Assembly (NCBI RefSeq): GCF_039542035.1
Contig: NZ_BAABHJ010000040.1
Span: 124,001-188,000 of the forward strand
Source: Actinoallomurus liliacearum
Lineage (GTDB): Bacteria > Actinomycetota > Actinomycetes > Streptosporangiales > Streptosporangiaceae
DNA length: 64,000 nucleotides
Direction: 5' to 3'
Positions within the stretch are counted from its first letter, which is position 1, and each line of letters starts with the position of its first letter. Of this stretch, positions 17,172-25,207 are shown in pieces. Under the pieces are notes generated by a model. It was given only the letters and a program-made list of their open reading frames with translations, was not told the origin of the DNA and searched no databases. Both the position numbers and the translations under genes were made by a program.

Positions 17172-17621
17172 TCACCACTGCAGGAGCCCGAACCGGGCGA
17201 GCTGCCATAGCCAGGACAGGCCCAGCACGACGCCGAGCAGTGCAGTGCGGGCGCGCGGCTCGATCGTCCACCATCGGCGCCCGATCCCCAAAGGCGCCGT
17301 GGCCAGACCGATCGCCCCCGCGAGAGCGAACGGATTCGCGAGGACGGCTCTGACCGGGTGGGCGGCCCCCAACTCCATGAAGACGGTGGTACCGCCACAA
17401 AGAGGGCAGGGGACTCCGGTGAACCGCCGAAGCGGACACAGTATGCCGGGATCGTGGGCACGGTGCACTAGCGCCGCGAGTACGGCCGCAACGGCCATGC
17501 TCCCCGTGCGGATCGCCACACCCCGTACCCCGTCCCCTGCGGCGGCGGTGAAGGAGGCGAGCATCCGCGCCGGCGCGGTCGGCGCACCAGGGGTGACCCT
17601 CGTCCCCCGTGCGACGTCCAA
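17172..17621 (-). CDS. DUF2752 membrane protein
   Basis: A 149-residue protein with the DUF2752 signature CPLRRFTGVPCPLCGGTT (two CP.L/C-type cysteine pairs) between transmembrane segments (about 38-55, 95-113 and 122-145). The family is common in actinobacteria and Bacteroidota and of unknown function; the Cys pairs suggest metal or redox chemistry at the membrane. The start appears to be TTG 17621, which has GGAGGGCGGAG just upstream. A second paralogue is at 21028. Confidence 0.8.
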   Translation of the reverse strand: MDVARGTRVTPGAPTAPARMLASFTAAAGDGVRGVAIRTGSMAVAAVLAALVHRAHDPGILCPLRRFTGVPCPLCGGTTVFMELGAAHPVRAVLANPFALAGAIGLATAPLGIGRRWWTIEPRARTALLGVVLGLSWLWQLARFGLLQW

Positions 17622-17762
17622 ACTCCGCCCTCCAACCCCGTGCCGTTGTACGCCTGTGGGACCTATATCGCAGCAAGGCGGGTAACGGTCAAGTCAGATG
17701 GGCCCCAGAGCCCAGAACGTGACCGCACGGAGACATTCGGGACCGGCCGGCATCGACGCCGG

Positions 17763-17925
17763 GCGGCGTCCACCACCGTCCTCGGCGCCGAGCGGCACCC
17801 ACGACCGTCGTCAGCGCCGGACAGCGCCCACGCGACCGTCGTCAGCGCCGGACGACACCCACGACCGTCGTCAATGCCGGACGGCGTCCAGGCCCGTCGT
17901 CAGCGCTGGGCGGCGCCCACGACGA
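17763..17925 (-). repeat. About 29-bp tandem repeats over the PP2C gene 3-prime end
   Basis: Five degenerate units at 17763, 17792, 17822, 17853 and 17882 (lengths 29-31 bp; core CCGTCGTCAGCGCCGG) run into a partial sixth at 17911 inside the coding end of the phosphatase. The stop codon (17900-17902) lies within unit five, so the gene tail itself appears to be the repeated element. There are no unique spacers. Confidence 0.8.
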
Positions 17926-18649
17926 CCGGGGGCCTCGCGTCCGCGCCCTCCGGGACGACGTCCACCACGATGACGGTGATGTTGTCCGGTCCGCCGCCCT
18001 GATTGGCCAGATCGATGAGCGCGCGAACGGCCGCCTCGGGCTCCGGCTGGGTCGTCAGGACCTGATGCAGCGTCTCGGCGTCGACCGGGCCGGTCAGGCC
18101 GTCGGAGCACAGCAGGTAGCGATCGCCCGGCAGGGCCTCACGCAGCGACATGTCGGGCTTGCGGTCCGACTTGCCGTCGAGCACCCGGACGAGGCGGTTG
18201 GCCAGATGGGGCGCCGCGCCGTCCTCGCCGGTGAGCATCTTCTCCAGCGTGTGGTCCTCGGTGATCTGGTACAGGATGGTGTCCCGCAGCATGTACGCGC
18301 GGGAGTCCCCGATGTGCGCGAGCGCGAGCTGGGTGCCAGACCACAGCATCGCGGTGCAGGTCGTGCCCATCGACTGCAGCGCCGGCTCCTGCACGACCCG
18401 CTGCGCGATGGCCTGGTTGGCCGACAGCACGGCGTGTTCGAGCGTGTCCACCAGCGCTGGCTGTGGGACCTCGGCGTCGGTCGGCGCGAGGGCCTGGACG
18501 GCGAGGGAGCTTGCGATCTCCCCGCCGACGTGGCCCCCCATCCCGTCGGCGACTGCGAGCAGCCATGGGCCCGCATACGCCGAGTCTTCGTTGTTCTCGC
18601 GGGTACGGCCGACGTCCGACCCCGCGGCGTAGCGAATGGCGACTCTCAT
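17900..18649 (-). CDS. PP2C-type protein serine/threonine phosphatase
   Basis: A 249-residue soluble PPM/PP2C phosphatase. Metal-binding motifs in order are GRTRENNEDS, VADGMGGHVGGE, GTTCTAML, HIGDSRAYML, LCSDGLTGPV and GGGPDNITVIVV. It probably reverses Ser/Thr kinase signalling; no kinase gene is within this window. ATG 18649 directly begins the conserved domain; 12 further upstream codons are unlikely. Downstream of its stop is an array of tail-derived repeats. A narL-type regulator lies 115 bp upstream on the same strand. Confidence 0.92.
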   Translation of the reverse strand: MRVAIRYAAGSDVGRTRENNEDSAYAGPWLLAVADGMGGHVGGEIASSLAVQALAPTDAEVPQPALVDTLEHAVLSANQAIAQRVVQEPALQSMGTTCTAMLWSGTQLALAHIGDSRAYMLRDTILYQITEDHTLEKMLTGEDGAAPHLANRLVRVLDGKSDRKPDMSLREALPGDRYLLCSDGLTGPVDAETLHQVLTTQPEPEAAVRALIDLANQGGGPDNITVIVVDVVPEGADARPPVVVGAAQR

Positions 18650-18764
18650 ATGAATTCCGATGACATCCTCGGCGATGCGGTTCACTCAGCCGACTACTGA
18701 GGTTCATCAAGATATTCGACCGACGCGTCTTACGCCTCCTCGATCTCACGCGAATACTCGCGAG

Positions 18765-19382
18765 TCACCGATCGGCGAGGCCGTGACGCACGGCGTACAG
18801 GGCCGCTTGGGTGCGATCCTGCAGCCCAAGCTTAAGCAGGATGTTCGAAACGTGCGTCTTGACGGTCTTCTCGGAAACGACCAGCGCCCGGGCGATCTCC
18901 CGGTTGGACCGGCCCCGGGCGATCTGGACGAGGACCTCGCGCTCGCGTTCGGTGAGCGCCCCGGCGCCCGGCGCGGGCGCCAGCATCGCCTCGGTCGCCT
19001 CCGGCGCGAACAGCATGTGCCCGTCGTGGACGGCGCGGATCGCCTGCACCAGGGCCTGCGGGTCGACGTCCTTGTAGAGGTATCCGGAGGCGCCGGCGCG
19101 TACGGCCGGCAGGACGTGCTCCCGCTCGCCGACGCTGGTGAGCACGACGACGCGGGACTCGATGCCGCGGGCGCGCAGCTCGCGCAGCGCGGTCGGCCCG
19201 TCGACGCCGGGCATCTTCAGGTCCAGGAGGACGACGTCGGGATTCAGGGCCTCCGCGCGGGAGACCGCCTCCGCGCCGTCGGCGGCCTCGCCGACGACCT
19301 CGATGTCGTCCTGCACGCCGAGGAACGTGCGCAGCCCCTGGCGCACGACCGGATGGTCGTCGGCGATCAGCACCCGGATCAT
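18765..19382 (-). CDS. NarL/FixJ-family response regulator
   Basis: A 205-residue two-component regulator. The receiver domain (1-120) has DD at residues 8-9, phosphoacceptor Asp54 in VVLLDLKMPG, and Thr/Lys in VLTSVG and YLYKDVD. The LuxR-type helix-turn-helix (about 140-202) contains LTEREREVLVQIARG and VSEKTVKTHVSNIL. It is coupled to the histidine kinase gene upstream through two 56-bp repeats that each hold a mini-ORF. The true start is the third ATG of the array (19382), the only one followed by a full receiver domain. Confidence 0.95.
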   Translation of the reverse strand: MIRVLIADDHPVVRQGLRTFLGVQDDIEVVGEAADGAEAVSRAEALNPDVVLLDLKMPGVDGPTALRELRARGIESRVVVLTSVGEREHVLPAVRAGASGYLYKDVDPQALVQAIRAVHDGHMLFAPEATEAMLAPAPGAGALTEREREVLVQIARGRSNREIARALVVSEKTVKTHVSNILLKLGLQDRTQAALYAVRHGLADR

Positions 19383-19438
19383 GCGGACACCTCCAGGCGT
19401 ACGACCGGACGGTCATCGGCGATCAGCAGCCCGATCAT
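19379..19438 (-). CDS. 19-residue mini-ORF 2 in the junction repeat
   Basis: Encodes MIGLLIADDRPVVRLEVSA, the second repeat copy. It has its own GGAGGT and ends in an ATGA overlap with the genuine regulator start at 19382. Ribosomes finishing the kinase would have to reinitiate three times to reach the regulator. Confidence 0.5.
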   Translation of the reverse strand: MIGLLIADDRPVVRLEVSA

Positions 19439-19494
19439 GCGGGAACCTCCAGGCGTACGCTCGAACGGTCGTCGACGATCAACACGCGGGTCAT
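19435..19494 (-). CDS. 19-residue mini-ORF 1 in the junction repeat
   Basis: Encodes MTRVLIVDDRSSVRLEVPA. It is a fusion of the regulator N-terminus and the kinase C-terminus produced by the tandem duplication. Its ATG overlaps the kinase stop (ATGA), GGAGGT precedes it, and its own stop overlaps the next mini-ORF start. It may act only as a translational coupler; no evidence for a stable peptide. Confidence 0.5.
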   Translation of the reverse strand: MTRVLIVDDRSSVRLEVPA

Positions 19495-20633
19495 GCCGGC
19501 ACCTCCAGGCGTACGACCGTGCCGGCGGGGGACGAGTCGACCGTCAGGCGCCCGCCGACCGACTCCGCGCGTTCGCGCATGGACGCCAACCCCAGGCCGT
19601 CGCGCGAGCCGACCCCCACGTCGAAGCCGGTGCCGTCGTCGTGGACCTCCAGCGCGCCGGCCGTCAGCCGCACCGTCACCTCCGAGGGGTCGCCGTGGCG
19701 GAGGGCGTTGTACAGGGCCTCCTGGGCGACGCGGTACGCCACCGCCTCGACCTCGGCCGGCAGGGCGACGTCCTCGCCCTCGAACCGGACCCGTGGCCGG
19801 CGCCCGCGCCCCGAGCTCCAGGCACGGTCCAGGACCCGTACGTGCTTGCGCAGCGACTCCGCGAGCCCGTCTCCCTCGAGTTCGGCGGGGCGCAGCTCGA
19901 AGATGACCTCCCGCAGCTCCGCGAGGGCCTCCTTGGCGAGCGTCTGGACGCGTTCGAGCTCGGCGCGGGGGTCGGGCGCGGACAGAGCGGCCGCGGCGGT
20001 GAGGCGGAGCGAGAACAGCTTCTGCGCCACCGCGTCGTGCAGCTCGCGCGCCAGCCGGGCGCGCTCCTCGATCACGGTGAGTTCGCGGTTCCGTTCGTAC
20101 AGCCGCGCGTTCGTCATCGCGATCGCGGCATGGGCCGCGAAGAGGGTGAGCAGGTCCTCGTCGGCGGCCGTGAACGGGAGGTCGGTCGGGGTAGGTTGGT
20201 CGGGCGAGACGCCGCCCGGCGTGCGCCGGTTGGCGAGGAAGATGATGCCGAGGGTCTCGGTCCCGTCCTTGATCGGGACGCCGAGGAAGTCCTTGAGGAC
20301 CGGGTGCGCGGTCGGCCAGCCCTCGAACGCCGGGTCCTTGCGCACGTCCGGCAGCCGCTGCGCGCGGTCGTCACGCAGCATCAGCGCGAGCAGCCCGTGC
20401 TGCCGGGGCAGTGGGCCGATCCGCTTCCACTGCTCGTCCGAGACGCCCTCCACGACGAACTCGGCGAACGAGCCCTCGTCGTCGGGTACGCCGAGCGCGG
20501 CGTAGCGAGCGTCGAGGAGCTGGGCGGCGGCCCGGACGATCACCTGCAGGACCTCGTGCACGGACAGGTGCCGCGTGACCGCGAGCACCGCCGTGCTGAC
20601 GGCGTGCAGCGTGGCGTCCCGATCGGTGTCCAC
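19491..20633 (-). CDS. GAF-domain histidine kinase (NarX/DesK type)
   Basis: A 380-residue soluble sensor kinase. GAF domain at about 25-178 (AQLLDARYAALGV, LGIIFLANR); HisKA_3 dimerisation helix with ARLARELHDAVAQ placing the phosphorylated His at residue 199; HATPase with the N-box in EALYNALRHG and G-box DDGTGFD. No transmembrane segment or signal peptide, so it senses a cytoplasmic ligand or redox state through the GAF domain. GTG start with only a weak ribosome-binding site. Cotranscribed with the regulator at 18765. Confidence 0.93.
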   Translation of the reverse strand: MDTDRDATLHAVSTAVLAVTRHLSVHEVLQVIVRAAAQLLDARYAALGVPDDEGSFAEFVVEGVSDEQWKRIGPLPRQHGLLALMLRDDRAQRLPDVRKDPAFEGWPTAHPVLKDFLGVPIKDGTETLGIIFLANRRTPGGVSPDQPTPTDLPFTAADEDLLTLFAAHAAIAMTNARLYERNRELTVIEERARLARELHDAVAQKLFSLRLTAAAALSAPDPRAELERVQTLAKEALAELREVIFELRPAELEGDGLAESLRKHVRVLDRAWSSGRGRRPRVRFEGEDVALPAEVEAVAYRVAQEALYNALRHGDPSEVTVRLTAGALEVHDDGTGFDVGVGSRDGLGLASMRERAESVGGRLTVDSSPAGTVVRLEVPA

Positions 20634-20698
20634 GGCTCACGACCGTACCGCCGCGCGGCGCCCCCGCCCGATCCGGGCGGGGACCCCGCGGGAGACCG

Positions 20699-21016
20699 TC
20701 AGCTGCCGGCTTGCAGCCGGACGATCGCGCTCACGACGCCGAGGGCCAGCGCGACGATGCCGCCGATCCAGGCCACCCTGGCGATCGTGTCGGGCCGCCC
20801 CTGGGCGCGGAACTGGCCCTGGGCGACGAAGCCGAGCACGATGGCCGCCGGCGAGCAGCAGAACCAGCAGATGATGCCGATGATCGAGAGCACCTGCGGA
20901 GTGCTCGACTGCGGCTGGGCGGGCTGTCCATAGCCGCCGCCGTATCCGGGCGGCGGAGGCGGAGCGGACGGCGGGCCGTCACCGTACCCGGGCGGGCCCT
21001 GAGGCGGGTATCCCAC
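20699..21016 (-). CDS. Small DUF4190-like membrane protein with Gly/Pro/Tyr-rich N-terminus
   Basis: A 105-residue protein. A low-complexity head (GYPPQGPPGYG and further GYG/PPP) is followed by two hydrophobic helices (about 42-65 and 82-102) with the DUF4190/CD225-like layout, CCSPAAIVLGFVAQGQ between them. Such proteins sit in the actinobacterial membrane; role unknown. GTG 21016 is set by GGAGGAACC. It lies 11 bp after a DUF2752 gene, mirroring the RDD/DUF2752 pair at 16-17.6 kb. Confidence 0.75.
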   Translation of the reverse strand: MGYPPQGPPGYGDGPPSAPPPPPGYGGGYGQPAQPQSSTPQVLSIIGIICWFCCSPAAIVLGFVAQGQFRAQGRPDTIARVAWIGGIVALALGVVSAIVRLQAGS

Positions 21017-21027
21017 GGTTCCTCCAG

Positions 21028-21414
21028 TCAGATGATGCCGAAGCGGGCGAGCTGCCAGACCTCGGAGACGATCAGAGGTGCGACGATAGCGACGATTGGG
21101 ACGATCTGTCGCGTTCTGCGGGACGATCGTTGCCAGAGCGTGCTCAACCGGGAACGCCGCGCGATTGGAACGAGCACGAACCCGGCGCACACCGCCACAG
21201 CCAGCGGCGATGCGTCGAATGCGCCCACGATGTCGGCGTGGCCGAGATGGACCGCCGCCGTCGTGAACCCGCACAGCGGGCAGGGGACACCGGTGTACTG
21301 CCGCAGGACGCACAGCGTGGGCGGGCGCGGGATGCGCAGCGCGGCCAGGCCGACGACGACCGCGACCAGCAGCGCCACCCGTGCGGGCACCCCCCACGGC
21401 CGCCCGATCGCCAT
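21028..21414 (-). CDS. DUF2752 membrane protein (second copy)
   Basis: A 128-residue paralogue of the protein at 17172-17621. It shares CVLRQYTGVPCPLCGFTT and the ending EVWQLARFG, with three hydrophobic segments. The ATG at 21414 is chosen over a far longer open frame that runs antisense through the next two genes. It heads a two-gene unit with the DUF4190-like gene. Confidence 0.82.
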   Translation of the reverse strand: MAIGRPWGVPARVALLVAVVVGLAALRIPRPPTLCVLRQYTGVPCPLCGFTTAAVHLGHADIVGAFDASPLAVAVCAGFVLVPIARRSRLSTLWQRSSRRTRQIVPIVAIVAPLIVSEVWQLARFGII

Positions 21415-21526
21415 CCGCCCGTTCCTCACACGACAAGTGTGCCCGAAGGACCTACGACCATCAGCCCGGCCGGACCAGGTCCCGCGACCGATGCCGGTCA
21501 CGCGGTACGGGCTTAACGTCGAGGAC

Positions 21527-22195
21527 ATGAAGGCACTGATCACCGGAGCGTCTCGCGGGCTCGGCCTGGCGCTGGCCCGCGCGCTCGCCCAGGACGGCTG
21601 GAGTCTGATCCTCGACGCCAGGGGGGCGTCCGACCTGGAGAAGATCGCCGCCGACCTGGCCGCCGCGGGGGTGGACGTCACCGCCCTCGCCGGCGACATC
21701 GCCGACCCCGCCCACCGGGAGACGCTCGTACGGGCGTCGGACGGGCTCGACCTTCTCGTCAACAACGCGAGCACGCTCGGCGCGACGCCGCTGCCCCGGC
21801 TGGCCGAGTACCCCTCGCCCGAGCTGGAGCGCGCGTTCGCGGTCAATGTGCTCGGCCCGCTCGCGCTCATCCAGGGCGTGCTGCCGGCCCTCCGCGCGCG
21901 CCGGGGCGCCATCGTCAACGTCACCTCGGACGCCGCCCGCGAGCCGTACGAGGGCTGGGGCGGGTACGGCGCGACGAAGGCCGCGCTCGACCAGCTGTCC
22001 AACGTCCTGGCCGCGGAGGAGCCCGAGATCGCCGTGTGGTGGGTCGACCCCGGCGAGATGCGTACGCGGATGCTCGCCGACGCCGGTGAGGACGCGGACG
22101 CCGCGCCCCTCCCCGAGGACGTCGCCGTCCCCGCCCTGCGCAGACTGCTCGGCGAACGCCCCGCGAGCGGCCGGTACGCGGTGGGCGACCTGTGA
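21527..22195 (+). CDS. Short-chain dehydrogenase/reductase
   Basis: A 222-residue Rossmann oxidoreductase. The cofactor loop is ITGASRGLGLALA, the substrate-side motif LLVNNAS, the catalytic Ser is in VTSDAA, and YGATKAA supplies Tyr and Lys. It probably uses NADP(H). It is the first gene of a three-gene unit; its TGA overlaps the GTG of the MFS gene (GTGA). Substrate unknown. Confidence 0.9.
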   Translation: MKALITGASRGLGLALARALAQDGWSLILDARGASDLEKIAADLAAAGVDVTALAGDIADPAHRETLVRASDGLDLLVNNASTLGATPLPRLAEYPSPELERAFAVNVLGPLALIQGVLPALRARRGAIVNVTSDAAREPYEGWGGYGATKAALDQLSNVLAAEEPEIAVWWVDPGEMRTRMLADAGEDADAAPLPEDVAVPALRRLLGERPASGRYAVGDL

Positions 22196-23523
22196 GCGCC
22201 CCGGCCGAGACCGCGGAGACGACCGGCCGGGAACCGCGCCCCCGGCTGCTGACCGGCCCGTACCGTACGACCACGATCGGCATCCTGGTCGTCGTCACGC
22301 TGCTGGCGTTCGAGCAGATGGCGGTCGGCACGGCCATGCCGGTGGCAGCGCGCGACCTGGGCGGCCTGTCGATGTACGCCTGGGGCTTCAGCGCGGTCTT
22401 CATCACCGGGCTGGTGGGGAACGTGCTGGCGGGCGGCTGGGCGGACGCGCGCGGCCCCGCCATGCCGCTGTTCACCGGGCTGGCGGTCTTCGTCACCGGG
22501 CTGGTCATCGTGGGGACCGCCCCGGCGATGACCTGGTTCGTGGCGGGCCGGGCCGTCCAGGGCCTCGGCTCCGGCCTGGCGGTCGTCCCGCTGTACGTGA
22601 TCGTCGCGGGCGTCTATCCGGAGACGTCCCGGCCGCGGGTGTTCGCCGCCATGTCGGCCGCCTGGGTCGTGCCGTCGCTGGTCGGCCCGTCCGTCGGCGG
22701 GCTGGTCGCCGAGCACCTCGGCTGGCGCTGGGTCTTCCTCGGCCTCGTTCCCCTCATCGTGCCCGCCGCGGCCATGCTGATCCCGGCCCTGCGCGGCTCC
22801 CGGACGCGCGGCGTGCTCCCCCGGGGCCGTACGCTCGCCGCCGTCGCGCTGGCCGTCGGCGCCGCCCTCCTGCTGTGGGGCATCGACCACCGCTCGCCGC
22901 TCGCGCTGCCCGGCCTGGCCGGCCTCGCGTACGGCCTACGGGTGCTGCTGCCGCGCGGCACGCTGCGCCTCGGCCGGGGCCTGCCGACCGCGATCGCCAT
23001 GCGCGGCCTCCTGATGGGCACGATGTCCGGCACCGAGGTGTTCATCCCGCTCGCGCTCATCACCCGCCATGGTTTCACCCCCACCGCCGCCGGGGTCGTG
23101 CTGACCGCGGGAGCCCTCGGCTGGAGCGGCGGGTCCTGGCTGCAGGGCAGGTCCACCGGCGGCTCGCGAGCGCGGTTCGCGGTGCTGGGCGCGGCCCTCC
23201 TGGCCACCGGAGTCGCCGGGATCGCCGTGGCCCTGTACGTCTCCGGCTGGGCGGCCGTCCCCGCCTGGATCGTCGGCGGGCTCGGGATGGGCATGGCCCT
23301 CCCGACCCTCAGCGTGCAGGTGCTCGCCCTGTCCGCCCCGTCCGAGCAGGGCGCCAACTCCTCGGCCCTGCAGATCTCCGACACCCTCGGCGCGTCCCTC
23401 GCCGTCGGCGTGGCCGGCGCGCTGGTCAACGCGGCGGGCCTGGGCGCCGGGCTCGTGTGCACCCTCGTCATCGCCGTCATCGCGGCCACGGCCGCGCACC
23501 GTGTGGAGGCCCCCCGTGCTTGA
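22192..23523 (+). CDS. MFS drug-efflux-type transporter
   Basis: A 443-residue major facilitator with about 14 hydrophobic helices. Motifs are GGWADARGPAMPL (loop 2-3), RAVQGLGSGLAVVPLYV and GPSVGGLVAEHLGWRWVFL (motif C), the mark of drug/H+ antiporters of the DHA2 type. Coupled by GTGA to the SDR gene and overlapping the QueA-like gene by 8 bp. It may export a metabolite linked to the SDR, but this is inference. Confidence 0.9.
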   Translation: MSAPAETAETTGREPRPRLLTGPYRTTTIGILVVVTLLAFEQMAVGTAMPVAARDLGGLSMYAWGFSAVFITGLVGNVLAGGWADARGPAMPLFTGLAVFVTGLVIVGTAPAMTWFVAGRAVQGLGSGLAVVPLYVIVAGVYPETSRPRVFAAMSAAWVVPSLVGPSVGGLVAEHLGWRWVFLGLVPLIVPAAAMLIPALRGSRTRGVLPRGRTLAAVALAVGAALLLWGIDHRSPLALPGLAGLAYGLRVLLPRGTLRLGRGLPTAIAMRGLLMGTMSGTEVFIPLALITRHGFTPTAAGVVLTAGALGWSGGSWLQGRSTGGSRARFAVLGAALLATGVAGIAVALYVSGWAAVPAWIVGGLGMGMALPTLSVQVLALSAPSEQGANSSALQISDTLGASLAVGVAGALVNAAGLGAGLVCTLVIAVIAATAAHRVEAPRA

Positions 23524-24526
23524 CTTCGCCCTTCCGCCCGACCTCGAGGCACCCGAACCCCCGGCGCGCCGCGACGCCGTCCGCCTGCTCGCGGCCACCC
23601 GGGACGGCGTGACGCACCACGCGTTCACCGATCTGCCGGCCCTGCTCCGGCCCGGCGACCTGCTGGTCTTCAACACCTCGGCGACCCTGCCCGCCGCCGT
23701 ACGACTCGACCGGCTGGCCGTCCACTTCTCCGGCCCGGTGCCGTCGGACCCGGACTGCTGGCTCGTCGAGCTGCGGCTGCGGACCGGCCGGGCCTCCGAG
23801 CCGTACGCGGGCGGCTGCCCGGGCGAGTGGTTCCCCATGCCCGGCGGCGCGACGCTGACCCTCCTGGACCGGTACACGCCCCGGCTCTGGCGGGCACGCC
23901 TCGACACCGACGTGGAGCCGTACCTGCGGCGCCACGGCGTGCCGATCCGGTACGGCCACGTCCGCCGCGACCAGCCGGCGGCGGCGTACCAGACCGTCTT
24001 CGCCGAGGCGCTGGCCCGGCAGGACGGCTCCGGGAGCGCCGAGATGCCGAGCGCGGGGCGTCCCTTCACCGCCGACCTGGTGACCCGCCTCGTCGCGCGC
24101 GGCGTGCTCCTCGCGCCGCTGACCCTGCACACCGGCGTGGCGTCCCCGGAGAAGGACGAACCGCCGTACCCGGAGCGCTACGAGGTCCCGGCCACGACGG
24201 CGGCACTCGTCAACCACGTGAGGTGGGAAGGAGGCCGGGTGGTCGCCGTGGGGACGACCGTCGTACGCGCGCTGGAGAGCGCCGTGACCGGCAAGGGGTT
24301 CGTCCGGGCCGCCCACGGCTGGACCTCACATGTGGTCACTCCGGACGAGGGCGTACGGGTGGTGGACGGCCTACTCACCGGGCTCCACGAACCGCGCTCC
24401 TCGCACCTGCGAATGCTCACCGCGATCGCCGGCGAGGAACTGCTCGAACGCGTCTACGCCGAGGCCCTGGCGGGCGGCTACCGCTGGCACGAGTTCGGCG
24501 ACGCGAACCTTCTTCTTCCCCACTGA
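23516..24526 (+). CDS. QueA-like S-adenosylmethionine:tRNA ribosyltransferase-isomerase
   Basis: A 336-residue relative of QueA, the enzyme that transfers and isomerises the ribosyl moiety of SAM onto preQ1-tRNA. Recognisable are LVFNTSATLPAA, GEWFPMPGGATLTLL, AAYQTVFAE, LTLHTGVASP, YEVPATTAALVNHV and GTTVVRALESA. GTG 23516 with GGAGG inside the end of the MFS gene. No other queuosine gene (tgt, queC/D/E/F, queG) is nearby, so its role may differ from true QueA. It ends the SDR-MFS unit. Confidence 0.85.
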   Translation: MLDFALPPDLEAPEPPARRDAVRLLAATRDGVTHHAFTDLPALLRPGDLLVFNTSATLPAAVRLDRLAVHFSGPVPSDPDCWLVELRLRTGRASEPYAGGCPGEWFPMPGGATLTLLDRYTPRLWRARLDTDVEPYLRRHGVPIRYGHVRRDQPAAAYQTVFAEALARQDGSGSAEMPSAGRPFTADLVTRLVARGVLLAPLTLHTGVASPEKDEPPYPERYEVPATTAALVNHVRWEGGRVVAVGTTVVRALESAVTGKGFVRAAHGWTSHVVTPDEGVRVVDGLLTGLHEPRSSHLRMLTAIAGEELLERVYAEALAGGYRWHEFGDANLLLPH

Positions 24527-24534
24527 CAGCGCAC

Positions 24535-24561
24535 ACGGCGGTCCCGCCCGGCTTCCGCCGT
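24535..24561. terminator. Hairpin after the QueA-like gene
   Basis: Inverted repeat ACGGCGG ... CCGCCGT, 7-bp stem with a 13-nt loop, 9 bp after the stop and facing a convergent gene. Moderate strength and no T-run. Confidence 0.4.
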
Positions 24562-24636
24562 AAGGTGCCAGAACCGGCCGCGGGGCCGTCGCCTTTCCGG
24601 CGGTGCTGAAACGGCGGTGGTCCTGGCCTGAACGGC

Positions 24637-25062
24637 TCAGCTTGGACGCCCGTAGCGCACGCACTTCAGGTAGGTGATCGGGGGTTGAAGGGCGCCGTCG
24701 TCGAGGCAGACTCGCACGATCGGGGGTCCGGGAGAGGACACCACTAGGGAGAAGCTGAAACTTTTACTGGTGCCGCATGCGTTGTCATCGACGTAGCTGT
24801 ACTGGCGATCCATTTCGTGACCTTCAGCGTCAAGAGCGAAAGCAGTGGTCCCTCGGCAATAATTCTGGTCAACCGACTTGTGCTCACCCGTCAGGGTGAC
24901 CGATCGGTTGTACCAGGTGATTGTGCCCCTCGTGTAGGTGTTCCCGAGCGTTACGTCGAACGTGCTGACCGGGTAGCTGGCGGCGCTTGCCGCAGGAGCG
25001 CTCGAGAGCATGCCTGTGGCCAGTATGGCGGTGCTGAGGGCGGTGGCGAGCTTGATGCGCAC
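24637..25062 (-). CDS. Secreted hypothetical protein
   Basis: A 141-residue exported protein, unrecognised. The signal peptide ends AASA/ASYP. The mature part is beta-rich and Tyr/Thr/Ser-rich with four Cys (NYCRG, NACGTS, VRVCLDD, LKCVRY), likely two disulfides. GTG 25062 follows GGAGAAGAC. GC content is clearly lower than in neighbouring genes, with codons ending in A/T; it lies next to the GntR pseudogene, so this spot looks like a site of acquired DNA. Confidence 0.7.
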   Translation of the reverse strand: MRIKLATALSTAILATGMLSSAPAASAASYPVSTFDVTLGNTYTRGTITWYNRSVTLTGEHKSVDQNYCRGTTAFALDAEGHEMDRQYSYVDDNACGTSKSFSFSLVVSSPGPPIVRVCLDDGALQPPITYLKCVRYGRPS

Positions 25063-25207
25063 GTCTTCTCCAGAGTAGATGCCCATGCGACTTTCGACAG
25101 GGGACGCTTAAGTATCCATACGTAAGCCGATCACGTCCATTAAAGAGGGAGATTGATCCAGAGGCCTGGCATGGCACCCGCCGATACGGGCGCGAGATCC
25201 CGCAGTA

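Larger units (their letters stand above)
19347..19516 (-). repeat. 56-bp tandem triplication at the kinase/regulator junction
   Basis: Three copies with a 56-bp period, each holding the last codons of the kinase (VRLEVPA-stop), a GGAGGT ribosome-binding site, and ATG plus the first codons of the regulator (VLIADD). Starts are at 19494, 19438 and 19382. The copies differ by several substitutions, so they are not a recent assembly or cloning artefact. Confidence 0.92.

Noticed and set aside
21028..22890. A 620-codon reverse frame covering the SDR and part of the MFS gene
   Set aside because: Only its last 128 codons (21028-21414) form a real gene (DUF2752). The rest is antisense to well-supported genes.
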